NCBI RefSeq assembly: GCF_900094545.1
Contig: NZ_FMAH01000002.1
Coordinates: forward strand, 62,001-126,000
DNA: 64,000 bases
DNA from: Martinezella miluonensis
GTDB lineage: Bacteria > Pseudomonadota > Alphaproteobacteria > Rhizobiales > Rhizobiaceae
Direction: 5' to 3'
Both the position numbers and the translations under genes were made by a program. This document shows positions 17,742-26,134 of this stretch, piece by piece. The notes under the pieces were generated by a model, which worked only from the letters and a program-made list of their open reading frames with translations, had not been told where the DNA came from and made no database searches. Position 1 is the first letter of the stretch, and every line of letters starts with the position of its first letter.

Positions 17742-18241
17742 CACCCCGGCTCCTTCCGCGCCAGCACGATGGCGCCGACCAGGGCGGCCAGCAGGATCAC
17801 GGAGGCAGCTTCAAACGGCAGAAGATAGTCGGCAAAAAGTGTCGTGCTGAGCTGCCTAATCTCATCGCCGCCAGGCGTAGCGACGGTCGCTGTGGCCGAA
17901 AAGCGGCCGCTCCAGAGCACCAGCGCAAGCATCTCGGCCCCAAGCAGAACGAGCAGCACGAGGGCCGGCAGGTTGCCGCCCGGCAAGAACCGCTGCAACA
18001 CCGCTTCGCGCACATCGATCATCATGATCACGAATAGGAACAGGACCATGATCGCGCCGACATAGACGAAGATCTGGATGACCGCGAGGAACGGAGCCTC
18101 AAGCAAGACGAAGATTGCGGAGATCTGCAGGAAACAAGCCATCAGCGCCAATGCGCTGTGAACCGGATTCCGCGCCAGGACCATAGTCAGTGCCGCGATC
18201 ACGGACACCGTTGCGAACAGAAGAAAGAACCCCTGATCCAT
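17741..18241 (-). CDS. nuoJ: NADH-quinone oxidoreductase subunit J
   Basis: NuoJ is a five-helix membrane subunit next to NuoK. The 166-residue protein has the conserved [15 protein letters not shown] block and the pi-bulge helix [15 protein letters not shown]. The start at 18241 is supported by a strong GGGGGAGGG site; 22 extra upstream codons are not family-like. It is the first gene of the long reverse operon (J, K, MrpD-like, 84-aa, NuoL-like, M, N, A-G). Confidence 0.93.
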   Translation of the reverse strand: MDQGFFLLFATVSVIAALTMVLARNPVHSALALMACFLQISAIFVLLEAPFLAVIQIFVYVGAIMVLFLFVIMMIDVREAVLQRFLPGGNLPALVLLVLLGAEMLALVLWSGRFSATATVATPGGDEIRQLSTTLFADYLLPFEAASVILLAALVGAIVLARKEPG

Positions 18242-18319
18242 CGACGCAACCCTCCCCCGCGAGCTGCCGCTCGGCGCGAGACGGCCGGATTTGAGGTAGC
18301 TCCGCACTTCAGGTGCATT

Positions 18320-18335
18320 TACAAATTGTGCGCCA
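18320..18335 (-). promoter_or_regulatory. Possible sigma-54-like promoter before nuoJ
   Basis: On the reverse strand the sequence TGGCGCACAATTTGTA resembles the sigma-54 consensus TGGCAC-N5-TTGC. The GG and TTG parts are spaced correctly, but the critical C of the -12 GC pair is a T. It would start a transcript about 65 bases before nuoJ. No NifA-type TGT-N10-ACA site was found upstream, so this is tentative. Confidence 0.25.
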
Positions 18336-18503
18336 GTATTGTCTTTTTCACAAGATTATTGTCGTTGGCGGCGCGAAACTAGGCCGGCCCGGATGTGACG
18401 AAAGCCGCGCGCGAACTGCGCTCTTTCGACTGTGCTTCTGTAACGGGCCTTTGCTCGTCAAGTCCCTCAGCACCAAAATCTCGTCACCAGGTCATGCTTC
18501 TAT

Positions 18504-18843
18504 CCGTGTTGGCGACAGATAGAAATCAATCGTATTCCCGAATTTGTCGACGGCCCTATAGAGGTATGGCCATTGACCGCGGAGCTTCACACAGGTTTCA
18601 TCGATGCACAGCTCGTCGATTGTGGACGGCGCCAGTGCCAGCGCAGCCGTTTTTCGATCTCAGGCGGCACTCCTGGACCCTGCGGTCGATCGTGCAATGA
18701 TCGACCGGTGCGCCTCGTTCACCCATCATCTGTTCAAGATCGCGGTAGCTGACACCATAACGGCAATACCAACGGACCGGCCAAAGGATAATCTCACCCT
18801 CAAAATGACGCCACTTGAAATCCGACGTCACCAGCGCCGGCAA
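18504..18843 (-). pseudogene. IS6-family transposase, frameshifted and 3'-truncated
   Basis: The reverse strand begins with the IS6-family block FKWRHFEGEIILWPVRWY, then SYRDLEQMMGERG and DHCTIDRRVQ. A frameshift near 18675 moves the frame, after which IDETCVKLRGQWPYLYRAV and DKFGNTIDFYLSPTR continue the match. The second part carries the first catalytic Asp (DET) of the DDE domain. The sequence then loses similarity, so the remaining catalytic residues and the 3' end are gone. The element is dead. Confidence 0.8.
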
Positions 18844-18870
18844 TCAAATGACGTTTTCGCCAATCAGCCC

Positions 18871-18890
18871 GATTTTTTTGCAACGGAGCC
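18871..18890 (-). mobile_element. Terminal inverted repeat of the IS6-family remnant
   Basis: Read on the reverse strand, the sequence GGCTCCGTTGCAAAAAAAT matches the usual IS6-family end (GGCACTGTTGCAAA type). It sits about 30-45 bases before the transposase start, as expected. The opposite end was not found, which agrees with truncation. Confidence 0.65.
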
Positions 18891-19325
18891 AGGTAGTGCC
18901 CTACTGAGGGTCTTGAACGGAATCGAACCGCCGCCTGGATATCGGTGATGGGATAAGGTCTTATTCTGGAACAGAAATCAGTGATTATCTACCAGCTGAA
19001 AGATCAACATCAATTGTGCCCTGTCAACGGCGCTAAATGGACTGTGGGCAAAGTGACAATCCGCACCAATTAAGCCGGAAAATGTGTGTTCTCGATAGTA
19101 TTATTGCAACGACCGTAAGCAGCGCAACGTGGCGAGAGTGAAAGCCCACTATATCAGTAGGGCTGTTTACGGCTATTTAAGCTCCATGGCTGACTTTTGA
19201 TCCGCAAGATGCGCATGTGAGTTCCCTTCCAGAGAAGGCAGGGCTCCTGTGTTTTGTTTATAGGTCAGCCGGCTGGACGCCCCGCGCCCCGCCGATATGG
19301 GACGTTCCGGAAGGCAACATCGTTC
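18891..19325. other. Intergenic region between IS6 remnant and chemoreceptor
   Basis: About 435 bases with no supported gene. Short open frames lack ribosome sites and family resemblance. A GGAAGG site lies just before the chemoreceptor start at 19326. The segment near 18905-18925 vaguely resembles the T-arm of a tRNA on the reverse strand, but no complete tRNA can be folded. Confidence 0.4.
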
Positions 19326-21632
19326 ATGATTCAGAGATTTCAATCCCTGTCCTTCAAGGTCATCGCCACCTTCATTCTACTGACCGCACTGTCGATCGCG
19401 GTCATCAACGTTCTCGCCTATTTTGCGAGCAACCGCATTTCCAGCGAACAGGCGCTCAAGGCAACGGAGAGTGTCCTGATCTTCCGAGGCGACATGCTGC
19501 GGGATCAACTGGACCAACTGGAAAACCAAGCAAACTCGATTGCGCGTATCGAAGCGATACAGATGTCGATAACAAAGCTGAAAAGCGGCTGGAACTCCAT
19601 CGGGAAGACCGGCGATGCCCGCACCGAATTGAAGAAGGTGTTCATCACCAACAATCCGAACCCGGCCGACCAGCGCGAGAAGCTGATGAAGCCAGAGGCA
19701 CCAAGCGGCTTTTATTATTCCAACCATGAGGCGACACAGAGCGAGGTCGCGCGTGACCTTGAAAGCACCGCCTTCAGCGACCTGTTGATTGCAGATCTCG
19801 ACGGCAACGTCCTCTACTCCTATAAGAAGAATGACGATTTCGCCGAGAACCTGAAGGCCGATGTGTGGAAGTCGACCGGCGCCGGGCTCGCATTCGCAAA
19901 GGCTATCGAAAACACCGCCAAAGCGACTGACAATTCCGCGCCGACTGGCTTCTCCGGTCTTCGCATCGATGCAAGAAGCGGCAAGTCGGCGATCTTCTAT
20001 GCTGTGCCAGTCGTCAGGCTTGGTGCCGCGAAGGGCATTATCCTCTTCAAGGTGCGCGACGATATCATCAGCAGCATCCTCACCAAGGGCATCGCGGCCG
20101 GCAGCACAGCGCAGGCCGCTATCATCTCGGAAGACGGCTCGGCTATCGGCGTGAACGCGGACGATCAGCTTGTGACGCTTGATGCCGCGCCTTTCACATT
20201 CGCGAAGGACGCGCTTTCGGCAAAAACCATGACGGTCAGCGACTTCGATCGTGCCGATGGTTTGGCGCGGGCCTATGTCCGCGGTATCGACTACAAAAAT
20301 TCCCGCTTCCTTATTGTGGAAAGCGTGCGTCTCAGCGAACTAAATGCCGGCTCTCTCGAAATCGCAACCTTGTTGACGATGATCGCGTTCGGCGTTCTCG
20401 CCTTCATGGCCGCGGCGACCTGGGTCATCACCAAACCGCTGTTCTCGCCGCTTGCCCGCCTTGCCCGCGTCACCCGCGATGTTGCCGATGGCAATCTTGA
20501 CGTCGAGATCGGCAGCCAGAATCGCGGCGACGAGATTGGCACGATGGCGAAAGCACTGGCACGATTCAAACAATCGCTCATCGAAAGCCGCGAGCTGGAA
20601 GCTGCCAGCAATGACATGCGTATGCATGCCGAGCGGGATCGCCAAAAGCATATGGCCGAGCGTGAAGCTGAGGCACAGACACTGCAGGAGGTCGTTCAAT
20701 TGATCGACGATGGTCTGCGCCATCTGGCCAGTGGCAACCTTGCCTATCAGATAGAGACCCGTTTCCCGACCGAACTCGAAGGCCTTCGCATAAATTTCAA
20801 CGATGCATTGACGGCCCTCAGCGAAACGATGACGGCGATCGGAGGAAACTCCATGGCGATGCGTGCAGGCTCAGAAGAAATGCGCACCGGTGCCGACGAA
20901 CTAGCCGAACGCACCGAACGGCAGGCTGCCTCGATCTCCGAGACGGCAAGCGCGATCGATGCGATCACCCAGTCGGTTCGCATTCAGATCGAGCGCGCTG
21001 AGCAGGCCGAACGTATTGCCCGCGACGCCAAGCGGGAAACCGTGGGGTCCAGCCAGATTATGCGAGAGACGATTGCCGCGATGGAAGCGATCCGGGCTTC
21101 GTCGCGCCAGATCAACTCTATCATTGCCGTGATCGACTCGATTGCCTTCCAGACGAACCTTCTGGCGCTCAACGCCGGGGTCGAGGCGGCGCGCGCCGGT
21201 GAAGCTGGCAAGGGATTTGCCGTCGTTGCGATGGAAGTACGCGAACTGGCCCAGCGCTCGTCCGGCGCAGCAAAGGAGATCACGAGCTTGCTGCAAAAGT
21301 CCACACATGAAGTTGAAACGGGCGTATCGCTCGTCGAGCGTGCCGGCGCCGCGCTGACCGGTATCGGCAGCCACGTCGAGGCAATCAACGGCCAGATCAG
21401 CGAGATAATGGAAACAACCAGCGAGGAAGCTGACACGCTGCGTCAAATCAATGTGGCCGTTTCCGAACTGGACGCGATGACGCAGCAAAATGCCGCCATG
21501 GTCGAGGAGACGACCGCAGCCATCCACCGGCTTGCCGCGGAAGCTGCCGAAATGGACGTTCAATTGGCGAACTTCACGCTGACACAGGAGCATCGGGGTG
21601 CCGAAGTACACGTCTTGAGACGTCGGGCGTAG
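19326..21632 (+). CDS. Methyl-accepting chemotaxis protein
   Basis: A 768-residue transmembrane chemoreceptor that should sense a periplasmic signal and control the CheA kinase. Helix TM1 is at about residues 10-32. A large periplasmic sensor domain of about 300 residues follows, then TM2 near 350-370. HAMP follows with PLARLARVTRDVADGNL, plus a second HAMP-like stretch (DGLRHLASGNLAYQI). The signalling hairpin tip IAFQTNLLALNAGVEAARAG is present near residue 615. There is no CheR-binding pentapeptide at the C-terminus. The start at 19326 follows GGAAGG; an open frame beginning 72 bases earlier is less likely. The ligand is unknown. Confidence 0.92.
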   Translation: MIQRFQSLSFKVIATFILLTALSIAVINVLAYFASNRISSEQALKATESVLIFRGDMLRDQLDQLENQANSIARIEAIQMSITKLKSGWNSIGKTGDARTELKKVFITNNPNPADQREKLMKPEAPSGFYYSNHEATQSEVARDLESTAFSDLLIADLDGNVLYSYKKNDDFAENLKADVWKSTGAGLAFAKAIENTAKATDNSAPTGFSGLRIDARSGKSAIFYAVPVVRLGAAKGIILFKVRDDIISSILTKGIAAGSTAQAAIISEDGSAIGVNADDQLVTLDAAPFTFAKDALSAKTMTVSDFDRADGLARAYVRGIDYKNSRFLIVESVRLSELNAGSLEIATLLTMIAFGVLAFMAAATWVITKPLFSPLARLARVTRDVADGNLDVEIGSQNRGDEIGTMAKALARFKQSLIESRELEAASNDMRMHAERDRQKHMAEREAEAQTLQEVVQLIDDGLRHLASGNLAYQIETRFPTELEGLRINFNDALTALSETMTAIGGNSMAMRAGSEEMRTGADELAERTERQAASISETASAIDAITQSVRIQIERAEQAERIARDAKRETVGSSQIMRETIAAMEAIRASSRQINSIIAVIDSIAFQTNLLALNAGVEAARAGEAGKGFAVVAMEVRELAQRSSGAAKEITSLLQKSTHEVETGVSLVERAGAALTGIGSHVEAINGQISEIMETTSEEADTLRQINVAVSELDAMTQQNAAMVEETTAAIHRLAAEAAEMDVQLANFTLTQEHRGAEVHVLRRRA

Positions 21633-21944
21633 GTGTGCTTCAAGGAAGAGCTCATAGACCGGATAGGGCCACTTGGCTTGATCCAGGTTGCTTGCAGCGG
21701 CGCGAAGATTAGCCGCTGCTCGGTCGACATTGCCGGCCCCGCGGCAATCACAGCAAACGCAACGCTACCGACGAGCGCGGCCTTACCGAAGCGAGGATGC
21801 CGAGCTGCTCCATGGCACCCGTGTCAAGTCGCTTCTCGCCTCCGTCATCGACCCGCGTATCCTTTTTCATCTCGGTCTCGTCTTGAGGATAACGTGCTGC
21901 CCAGATTGGCGGCCGGCAATCCGAGGCAGAAGGAGACCCATGAA
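21633..21944. other. Intergenic region, possible decayed reverse-strand gene start
   Basis: No intact gene is supported in these 312 bases. The reverse strand has a signal-peptide-like segment (GKAALVGSVAFAVIAAGPAM) and, in another frame, KWPYPVYELFLEAHLRP, so a degraded exported protein is possible. Similarity is too short to name. The right end holds the AAGGAG site of the hydrolase. Confidence 0.3.
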
Positions 21945-22880
21945 ATGGCAAGTAAGCAAAGCGAAGCGAACAAAAGGCATTACGAGACTCTTACGACCCA
22001 TGCGCAGAACGGCGAACAACTGTCGCCTAAGGAGGCCGCCGCCTGGAACGACGCCGAATGGACCAAGCTGACGGCGGAACCGGGTGGCGTGGACTTTCTG
22101 GAGGTGGAGGTTGCCGACAGGCCGGCGCTTTGGATCGTCCCGAAAGGTGCTACGCATGACCGTGTCATCTTCTATATTCACGGCGGCGGATTTGTAGGTG
22201 GCTCAATCTACACCCACCGCAAGATGATCGCCCATCTCGCCAAGGCGGCCGGCTGCCGAGCCCTCGCCATCAGCTACGACTATGTTTATCAGGGGCGGCA
22301 CTATCCCGCCCAGCGCAATCAGGCCGTTGATGCCTATCGCTGGCTGCTGGATCAGGGCATCGAGCCTCAACATATCGCAGGCGCCGGGGATTCAGCCGGC
22401 GTCACAATTCTATTTGGCGCACTTCTGGTGTCCCGTGATCGGGGGTTGCCGCTTCCAGCTGCGATCATCAGCATCTCCGGCTGGTACGACCTGGCAGCAA
22501 GCGGCGCGAGCTACCAGTCGAACAGCCAGAAGGATCTCTTCTTCCAGAAGGGAACGGTCGAGTGGCTGGCCGGCTTGGTGCTCGCCGGGGTAGACCCACG
22601 CGACCCCTATGCGAGCCCGCTCTACGCAGATGTCGCCGGCTTCCCGCCGATCTTCCTGCAGGCCGGTGGCGATGAAACACTGCTCGACGATAGCCTCGTC
22701 TTTGCCGAACGCGCCAGGACTGCCGGCGTCGATGTAAGGATCGATGTATTTCCGCAGATGCTTCATTCCTTCCAGATGATGGCCGGCCGCGCCCCTGAAG
22801 CGGACGATGCGATCGGCAGGTTCGCCGCGTGGGTAAGGCCGAAGCTCGGGCTACCCGGGACGGAAAGCAACGCCTCATGA
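21945..22880 (+). CDS. Alpha/beta hydrolase (HSL-type esterase/lipase)
   Basis: The 311-residue protein is an alpha/beta hydrolase of the hormone-sensitive-lipase type, likely a carboxylesterase. The oxyanion-hole motif HGGGF is near residue 82 and the nucleophile elbow GDSAG near 150, with a later Asp (GGDETLLDD) and His (MLHSFQMM) that would complete the triad. There is no signal peptide, so it should be cytoplasmic. The start at 21945 has AAGGAG upstream and removes 104 codons of meaningless extension. The substrate cannot be told. The next gene forward is a sigma factor. Confidence 0.88.
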   Translation: MASKQSEANKRHYETLTTHAQNGEQLSPKEAAAWNDAEWTKLTAEPGGVDFLEVEVADRPALWIVPKGATHDRVIFYIHGGGFVGGSIYTHRKMIAHLAKAAGCRALAISYDYVYQGRHYPAQRNQAVDAYRWLLDQGIEPQHIAGAGDSAGVTILFGALLVSRDRGLPLPAAIISISGWYDLAASGASYQSNSQKDLFFQKGTVEWLAGLVLAGVDPRDPYASPLYADVAGFPPIFLQAGGDETLLDDSLVFAERARTAGVDVRIDVFPQMLHSFQMMAGRAPEADDAIGRFAAWVRPKLGLPGTESNAS

Positions 22881-22953
22881 TTATCACGAGGCAAAAGGCC
22901 GGCGGACCGGATTTCCTTTGCTCTGTCGGCTCGGGTACGATGAAGGCGGCTAG

Positions 22954-22980
22954 GGAGCTTGCGACAAGGGTCGCAGCTCC
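22954..22980. repeat. Hairpin between hydrolase and sigma-factor genes
   Basis: GGAGCTTGCGAC and GTCGCAGCTCC form an 11-bp stem with one bulged base around a 4-base loop. No T-run follows, so it is more likely an attenuator, regulator site or weak terminator than a strong intrinsic terminator. It lies 25 bases before the sigma-factor ATG. Confidence 0.5.
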
Positions 22981-23005
22981 GTGTGCGATTTTGGATGGAT
23001 AAAAC

Positions 23006-23953
23006 ATGAAGTCTCAGCCGCGCGTCAAACCCACCGGTCTCTTCGATGTCCAATATGCCGCTTTTCTTAAGACGGTCTCGCATCTGCGCGCCCGGCTTCA
23101 TCGCTATTGCACACGCATGGTCGGCTCGGCCATGGATGGCGAGGATATCATGCAGGAAGCTCTGTTCGAGGCCTATCGCAAGGTCGATCAGCTGGAGGAT
23201 CCCGGAGCTTTGCAGGGGTGGTTGTTCCGCATTGCGCATAATCGGTGCATCGACTTTCTGCGCAATCGCAAAGCGCGGGAGCGGGCCGAGGCGAATTATG
23301 CGGAGGAGGAGATCATCCTGCCGGTCGAGCCGACCGGGTTCGGCGCTGGCCGGGCGATCGAGCGCCTTGTCATCCATCTGCCGCCGAAAGAACGGGCCTG
23401 CGTGCTGCTCAAGGATGTATTCGACTATTCGCTGGAGGAGATTGCCGAACTGGTCGATTCGACTGTCGGCGGCGTCAAATCGGCGCTCAATCGCGGCCGG
23501 ACGAAGCTCGCTTTCTTGCCTGCACAACCCTCCGCACCTGTCGCGATTGTCGCGCCCGATCCCCAGTTGTCGCGGCTGCTGAACCGCTATGTCAATCTGT
23601 TCAATCAACGCGACTGGGACGGCGTTCGCGCGCTCGCAAGCGCCGACGCAAGACTGCGCGTGTCCGATTGCTTCAATGGCCTGCTGGTCGATTCGCCCTA
23701 TTTCCTTGAGTTCGACCGGGCACAGACGCCATGGCGAATCGACATCGGCGAGGTCGAAAGCGAGACCGTGCTGATCGTTCTATTCGAGAAGCACGATGGC
23801 TGGATGCCGACCTATCCCGTGCGCGTGCACGTTCGAGATGGTTTGATCGACGCCATTACCGATTACTATGCCTGCCCATGGTTGTTGCCGGCAGCGGATA
23901 ACGTTCGCGTCAATGGCCGCCCGATTTTCGATAAGGTCGAGAGAGGCTCATAA
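23006..23953 (+). CDS. ECF-type sigma factor with C-terminal SnoaL-like domain
   Basis: The 315-residue protein is an extracytoplasmic-function sigma factor. Region 2 is seen at about residues 28-95 (GEDIMQEALFEAYRKVDQL and GWLFRIAHNRCIDFLRN). Region 4 is at about 120-170 (LPPKERACVLLKDVFDYSLEEIA). The remaining 120 residues form an NTF2/SnoaL-like domain (LLNRYVNLFNQRDWDGVRALAS). In such families the tail replaces a separate anti-sigma factor and regulates activity. No anti-sigma gene is adjacent. Target promoters are unknown. Confidence 0.88.
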   Translation: MKSQPRVKPTGLFDVQYAAFLKTVSHLRARLHRYCTRMVGSAMDGEDIMQEALFEAYRKVDQLEDPGALQGWLFRIAHNRCIDFLRNRKARERAEANYAEEEIILPVEPTGFGAGRAIERLVIHLPPKERACVLLKDVFDYSLEEIAELVDSTVGGVKSALNRGRTKLAFLPAQPSAPVAIVAPDPQLSRLLNRYVNLFNQRDWDGVRALASADARLRVSDCFNGLLVDSPYFLEFDRAQTPWRIDIGEVESETVLIVLFEKHDGWMPTYPVRVHVRDGLIDAITDYYACPWLLPAADNVRVNGRPIFDKVERGS

Positions 23954-24328
23954 TGGGCCTCCGCCAGATCAGTTGTCTTAAACGGATTAGAACCTGCGGC
24001 CGTTCCGTCGCCAACGACCTGAAATCCCGCGTCTTCACCTTGATCACGTCGAGATGCAGATAGAGATCAACGATAGACGAGAACCGACATGCCACCGTCG
24101 GACGGAGATGCCCACGGTAACGTGCCACAAGCAGTCACTCATTTGAGGACTGGTATATTTGCCCATCTTGCCGGAATAGTGCCTGCGGTTACCCTGAACA
24201 GAGGAACGCATAAATCCCCTTGCGGTGGGGCTCCATGGCGACGTGGTATGAGGTGAGCGGACCTCGAACCGCGTTGTCCGCTCACAAAGGGTACGATCGA
24301 AGGGCGCGCGGCCGCACTCGGGCAATCG
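23954..24328. other. Intergenic region, nothing recognised
   Basis: About 375 bases between the forward sigma-factor gene and the reverse 69-aa gene. The genes are convergent here. No clear terminator, RNA gene or supported reading frame was seen. Confidence 0.4.
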
Positions 24329-24538
24329 CTATCCCTTCTTGCTCTTCCTTTTTGCCTTCGGCGCTGGCGCTGGCTCCGTCTCCTGCGCCAAACGGAGCGC
24401 ACGAAGCCTGTCCGTTTTTTTCTGCCGAGCAGACGCCTCATCGGCCAGGATATCCCTGGCAATCGATGTCGTCTGCTCGGACTTGGCCAGTGCCGACAGC
24501 TTTTCAGGCTTGAACAGATTGTCTTTCGTCTTTGTCAT
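24329..24538 (-). CDS. Small basic hypothetical protein, last gene of the cold-shock cluster
   Basis: A 69-residue, highly charged protein rich in Lys and Ala, ending PAPKAKRKSKKG. A predicted helix (IARDILADEASARQKKTDRL) spans the middle. No known domain was recognised. The start is supported by GGAGGAAGC directly upstream, and the gene lies 45 bases after rpsU in the same direction. A role in nucleic-acid binding during cold adaptation is only a guess from composition and neighbours. Confidence 0.65.
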   Translation of the reverse strand: MTKTKDNLFKPEKLSALAKSEQTTSIARDILADEASARQKKTDRLRALRLAQETEPAPAPKAKRKSKKG

Positions 24539-24583
24539 GCTTCCTCCATTTCAGCAGGCGCGTTTTCCAAAAGACGGCGGACG

Positions 24584-24826
24584 TTAGCGAGCTCGCGCTA
24601 TGACTTTCTTCTTGGGTGCAGGCAGCAGGCCTTCACGCTGAGCCTGCTTACGGGCAAGCTTCCGGGCGCGGCGGATCGCCTCGCCCTTTTCGCGGGCGCG
24701 CTTTTCGGACGGCTTTTCATATGCGCTGCGGGCCTTCATTTCCCGGAACACGCCTTCCCGCTGCAATTTCTTTTTGAGGACGCGGAGCGCTTGATCGACG
24801 TTGTTATCTCTGACCAGAACCTGCAA
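24584..24826 (-). CDS. rpsU: 30S ribosomal protein S21
   Basis: S21 is a small basic ribosomal protein important for translation initiation. The 80-residue protein opens with the alphaproteobacterial signature [20 protein letters not shown] and has the [20 protein letters not shown] block. The start codon is TTG at 24826 behind GAAGGAG. Its location beside cspA suggests a cold-inducible second copy, since rhizobia often carry more than one S21; that cannot be confirmed from this window. Confidence 0.9.
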   Translation of the reverse strand: MQVLVRDNNVDQALRVLKKKLQREGVFREMKARSAYEKPSEKRAREKGEAIRRARKLARKQAQREGLLPAPKKKVIARAR

Positions 24827-24854
24827 AGTGTCTCCTTCTCAGCTCGCGCTGCGT

Positions 24855-25142
24855 TTATTTCTTGGTACGGATTGCATTCGAGTTGATCCAACTCGATTTC
24901 GATGCTTCCGGTACGTCGGGTTGGGATGGCAAAAGCGAGGATGGTGACGCTTCAACGTCGATATCATCCTGACGGATGCTCCGCTCGTAACTCTCGTTTT
25001 GGAAGCGGACGCGGTAGTGAACAACGCCCTGCGAGACCGGCAGGACAGACACAATGCCGCCGGCGCCAGTGGGTTGGGCATTTCCAAAAATTCCGGGCTT
25101 CAGGACGATGCTGTCGCCCGGCCGGTAACGACCATGTGCCAT
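24855..25142 (-). CDS. Hypothetical 95-aa protein in cold-shock operon
   Basis: No named domain was recognised. The first 65 residues look like a small beta-barrel: RYRPGDSIVLKPG, then GGIVSVLPVSQGVVHYRVRF and YERSIRQDDID, somewhat KOW/SH3-like. The tail is Ser/Pro-rich and probably disordered. A GGAG site precedes the ATG at 25142. It sits between cspA and rpsU, 28 bases from rpsU, so it is likely co-transcribed with rpsU. Confidence 0.65.
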   Translation of the reverse strand: MAHGRYRPGDSIVLKPGIFGNAQPTGAGGIVSVLPVSQGVVHYRVRFQNESYERSIRQDDIDVEASPSSLLPSQPDVPEASKSSWINSNAIRTKK

Positions 25143-25157
25143 GTCGTTCTCCGCTTG

Positions 25158-25194
25158 AAATGAAAAACAAAAGGCCGGGACGTATCCCGACCTT
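25158..25194 (-). terminator. Intrinsic terminator after cspA
   Basis: On the reverse strand AAGGTCGGGA and TCCCGGCCTT pair around a TACG tetraloop (one G-T pair), followed by TTGTTTTT. This is a classic intrinsic terminator between cspA and the 95-aa gene. Partial read-through would allow the downstream genes to be expressed at a lower level. Confidence 0.8.
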
Positions 25195-25252
25195 CCTCGG
25201 TCATGGCTTCAGCGCACCAGTACATCCGTGGTCGCGCGTAACCGTGACAAAC

Positions 25253-25462
25253 TTATGCGGCCCGAAGATTGTCAGCCGAACTCTTGCCAGATCTACGATC
25301 CTGCACGATGTCGTAAGTGATCTTCTGACCATCGTTGAGCGAACGCATACCGGCACGCTCCACCGCTGAGATATGGACAAAAACGTCCGTGCTGCCATCG
25401 TCAGGCTGAATGAAGCCGAAGCCCTTGGTGGAGTTAAACCATTTCACAGTACCAGTGTTCAT
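25253..25462 (-). CDS. cspA: Cold-shock protein, CspA family
   Basis: A 69-residue single cold-shock domain that binds single-stranded RNA/DNA and acts as an RNA chaperone. Both RNA-binding motifs are intact: KGFGFI (RNP1, residues 13-18) and VFVHI (RNP2, about 27-31), with GTVKWFN at the start. AAAGGAAA lies just before the ATG. The length is standard. The symbol is used for the family; the exact paralogue cannot be fixed. Confidence 0.93.
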   Translation of the reverse strand: MNTGTVKWFNSTKGFGFIQPDDGSTDVFVHISAVERAGMRSLNDGQKITYDIVQDRRSGKSSADNLRAA

Positions 25463-25681
25463 AACGATTTCCTTTCAAAGCAATCGTTGTTTGTTCCGCG
25501 ATACCTTGCGGAGTTAGATCGATTATTTGAGAGGAAATCCGATAGAGCCCTGCGGCTCTTGAGCGTCATCACAAGCAATGGTCGATACCGGTCACTATAG
25601 GTTCTATTCGGAATTTTGGCAACAGTGGCGGTCAGAATGACAGTTCCCTGCGCTCGGCGCGCTTTCGGACAGGGGACGATC
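25463..25681 (-). promoter_or_regulatory. Probable leader and promoter region of cspA
   Basis: This 219-base region upstream of cspA is less GC-rich than its surroundings and contains short inverted repeats such as AGAGCC...GGCTCT near 25543-25562. Long structured leaders are known for cspA-type genes and control cold induction. Promoter hexamers could not be assigned with confidence. Confidence 0.35.
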
Positions 25682-26134
25682 ATGGATAGGAAGATCGACG
25701 TGTCAAAAGATCCGCGCCTTCGCGCTTCCGATATCGACACCAGTGCGCTAGGCGCATGTGCGTCGAAGGGCGTAAAACTACTCGATGATCTTGATACGGC
25801 GGTGTCGGCTCTCATGACGCTTCCGCGCGATCTGAACGGACAAGGGATAGAGAAAGCGGTTGCAGCATGCCGCCAAGTGCACAACACGAGCGGCAGCGAG
25901 ACTTTTGCAAGGGCGAGTCTTCCCGACAGTCGCGCACGCTATATGCCGATGGCGACCAGAGTTTGCAGCGCGGCGAAACGACGTGGCGGGCCGGGAGCGG
26001 AATTCAGCATCGACTCTCCCGAATTCGCCCGTTTCCAAATGCTCGCGAAAGAGATATTTTGGGGGATGTCAGGCTGCTCATCAGACCGTGGAGAAGCGCC
26101 ATGTCATCGACCATTGATCCATTCGCAGATCTAA
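25682..26134 (+). CDS. Doubtful hypothetical protein
   Basis: A 150-residue open frame starting MDRKIDVSKDPRLR with a weak purine-rich site upstream. No family resemblance was seen and the last part overlaps the start of the methyltransferase by 34 bases. It may be real, truncated or spurious. The first 100 residues look more protein-like than the rest. Confidence 0.25.
   Translation: MDRKIDVSKDPRLRASDIDTSALGACASKGVKLLDDLDTAVSALMTLPRDLNGQGIEKAVAACRQVHNTSGSETFARASLPDSRARYMPMATRVCSAAKRRGGPGAEFSIDSPEFARFQMLAKEIFWGMSGCSSDRGEAPCHRPLIHSQI

Noticed and set aside
18900..18935. Reverse-strand T-arm-like sequence (GGTTCGATTCC) suggesting a tRNA 3' end
   Set aside because: No matching acceptor, D-arm or anticodon arm could be found next to it, so there is no complete tRNA.
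21640..21860. Possible degraded reverse-strand exported protein before the hydrolase
   Set aside because: The readable pieces are too short and lie in different frames, with no nameable family, so it was recorded only as an intergenic note.
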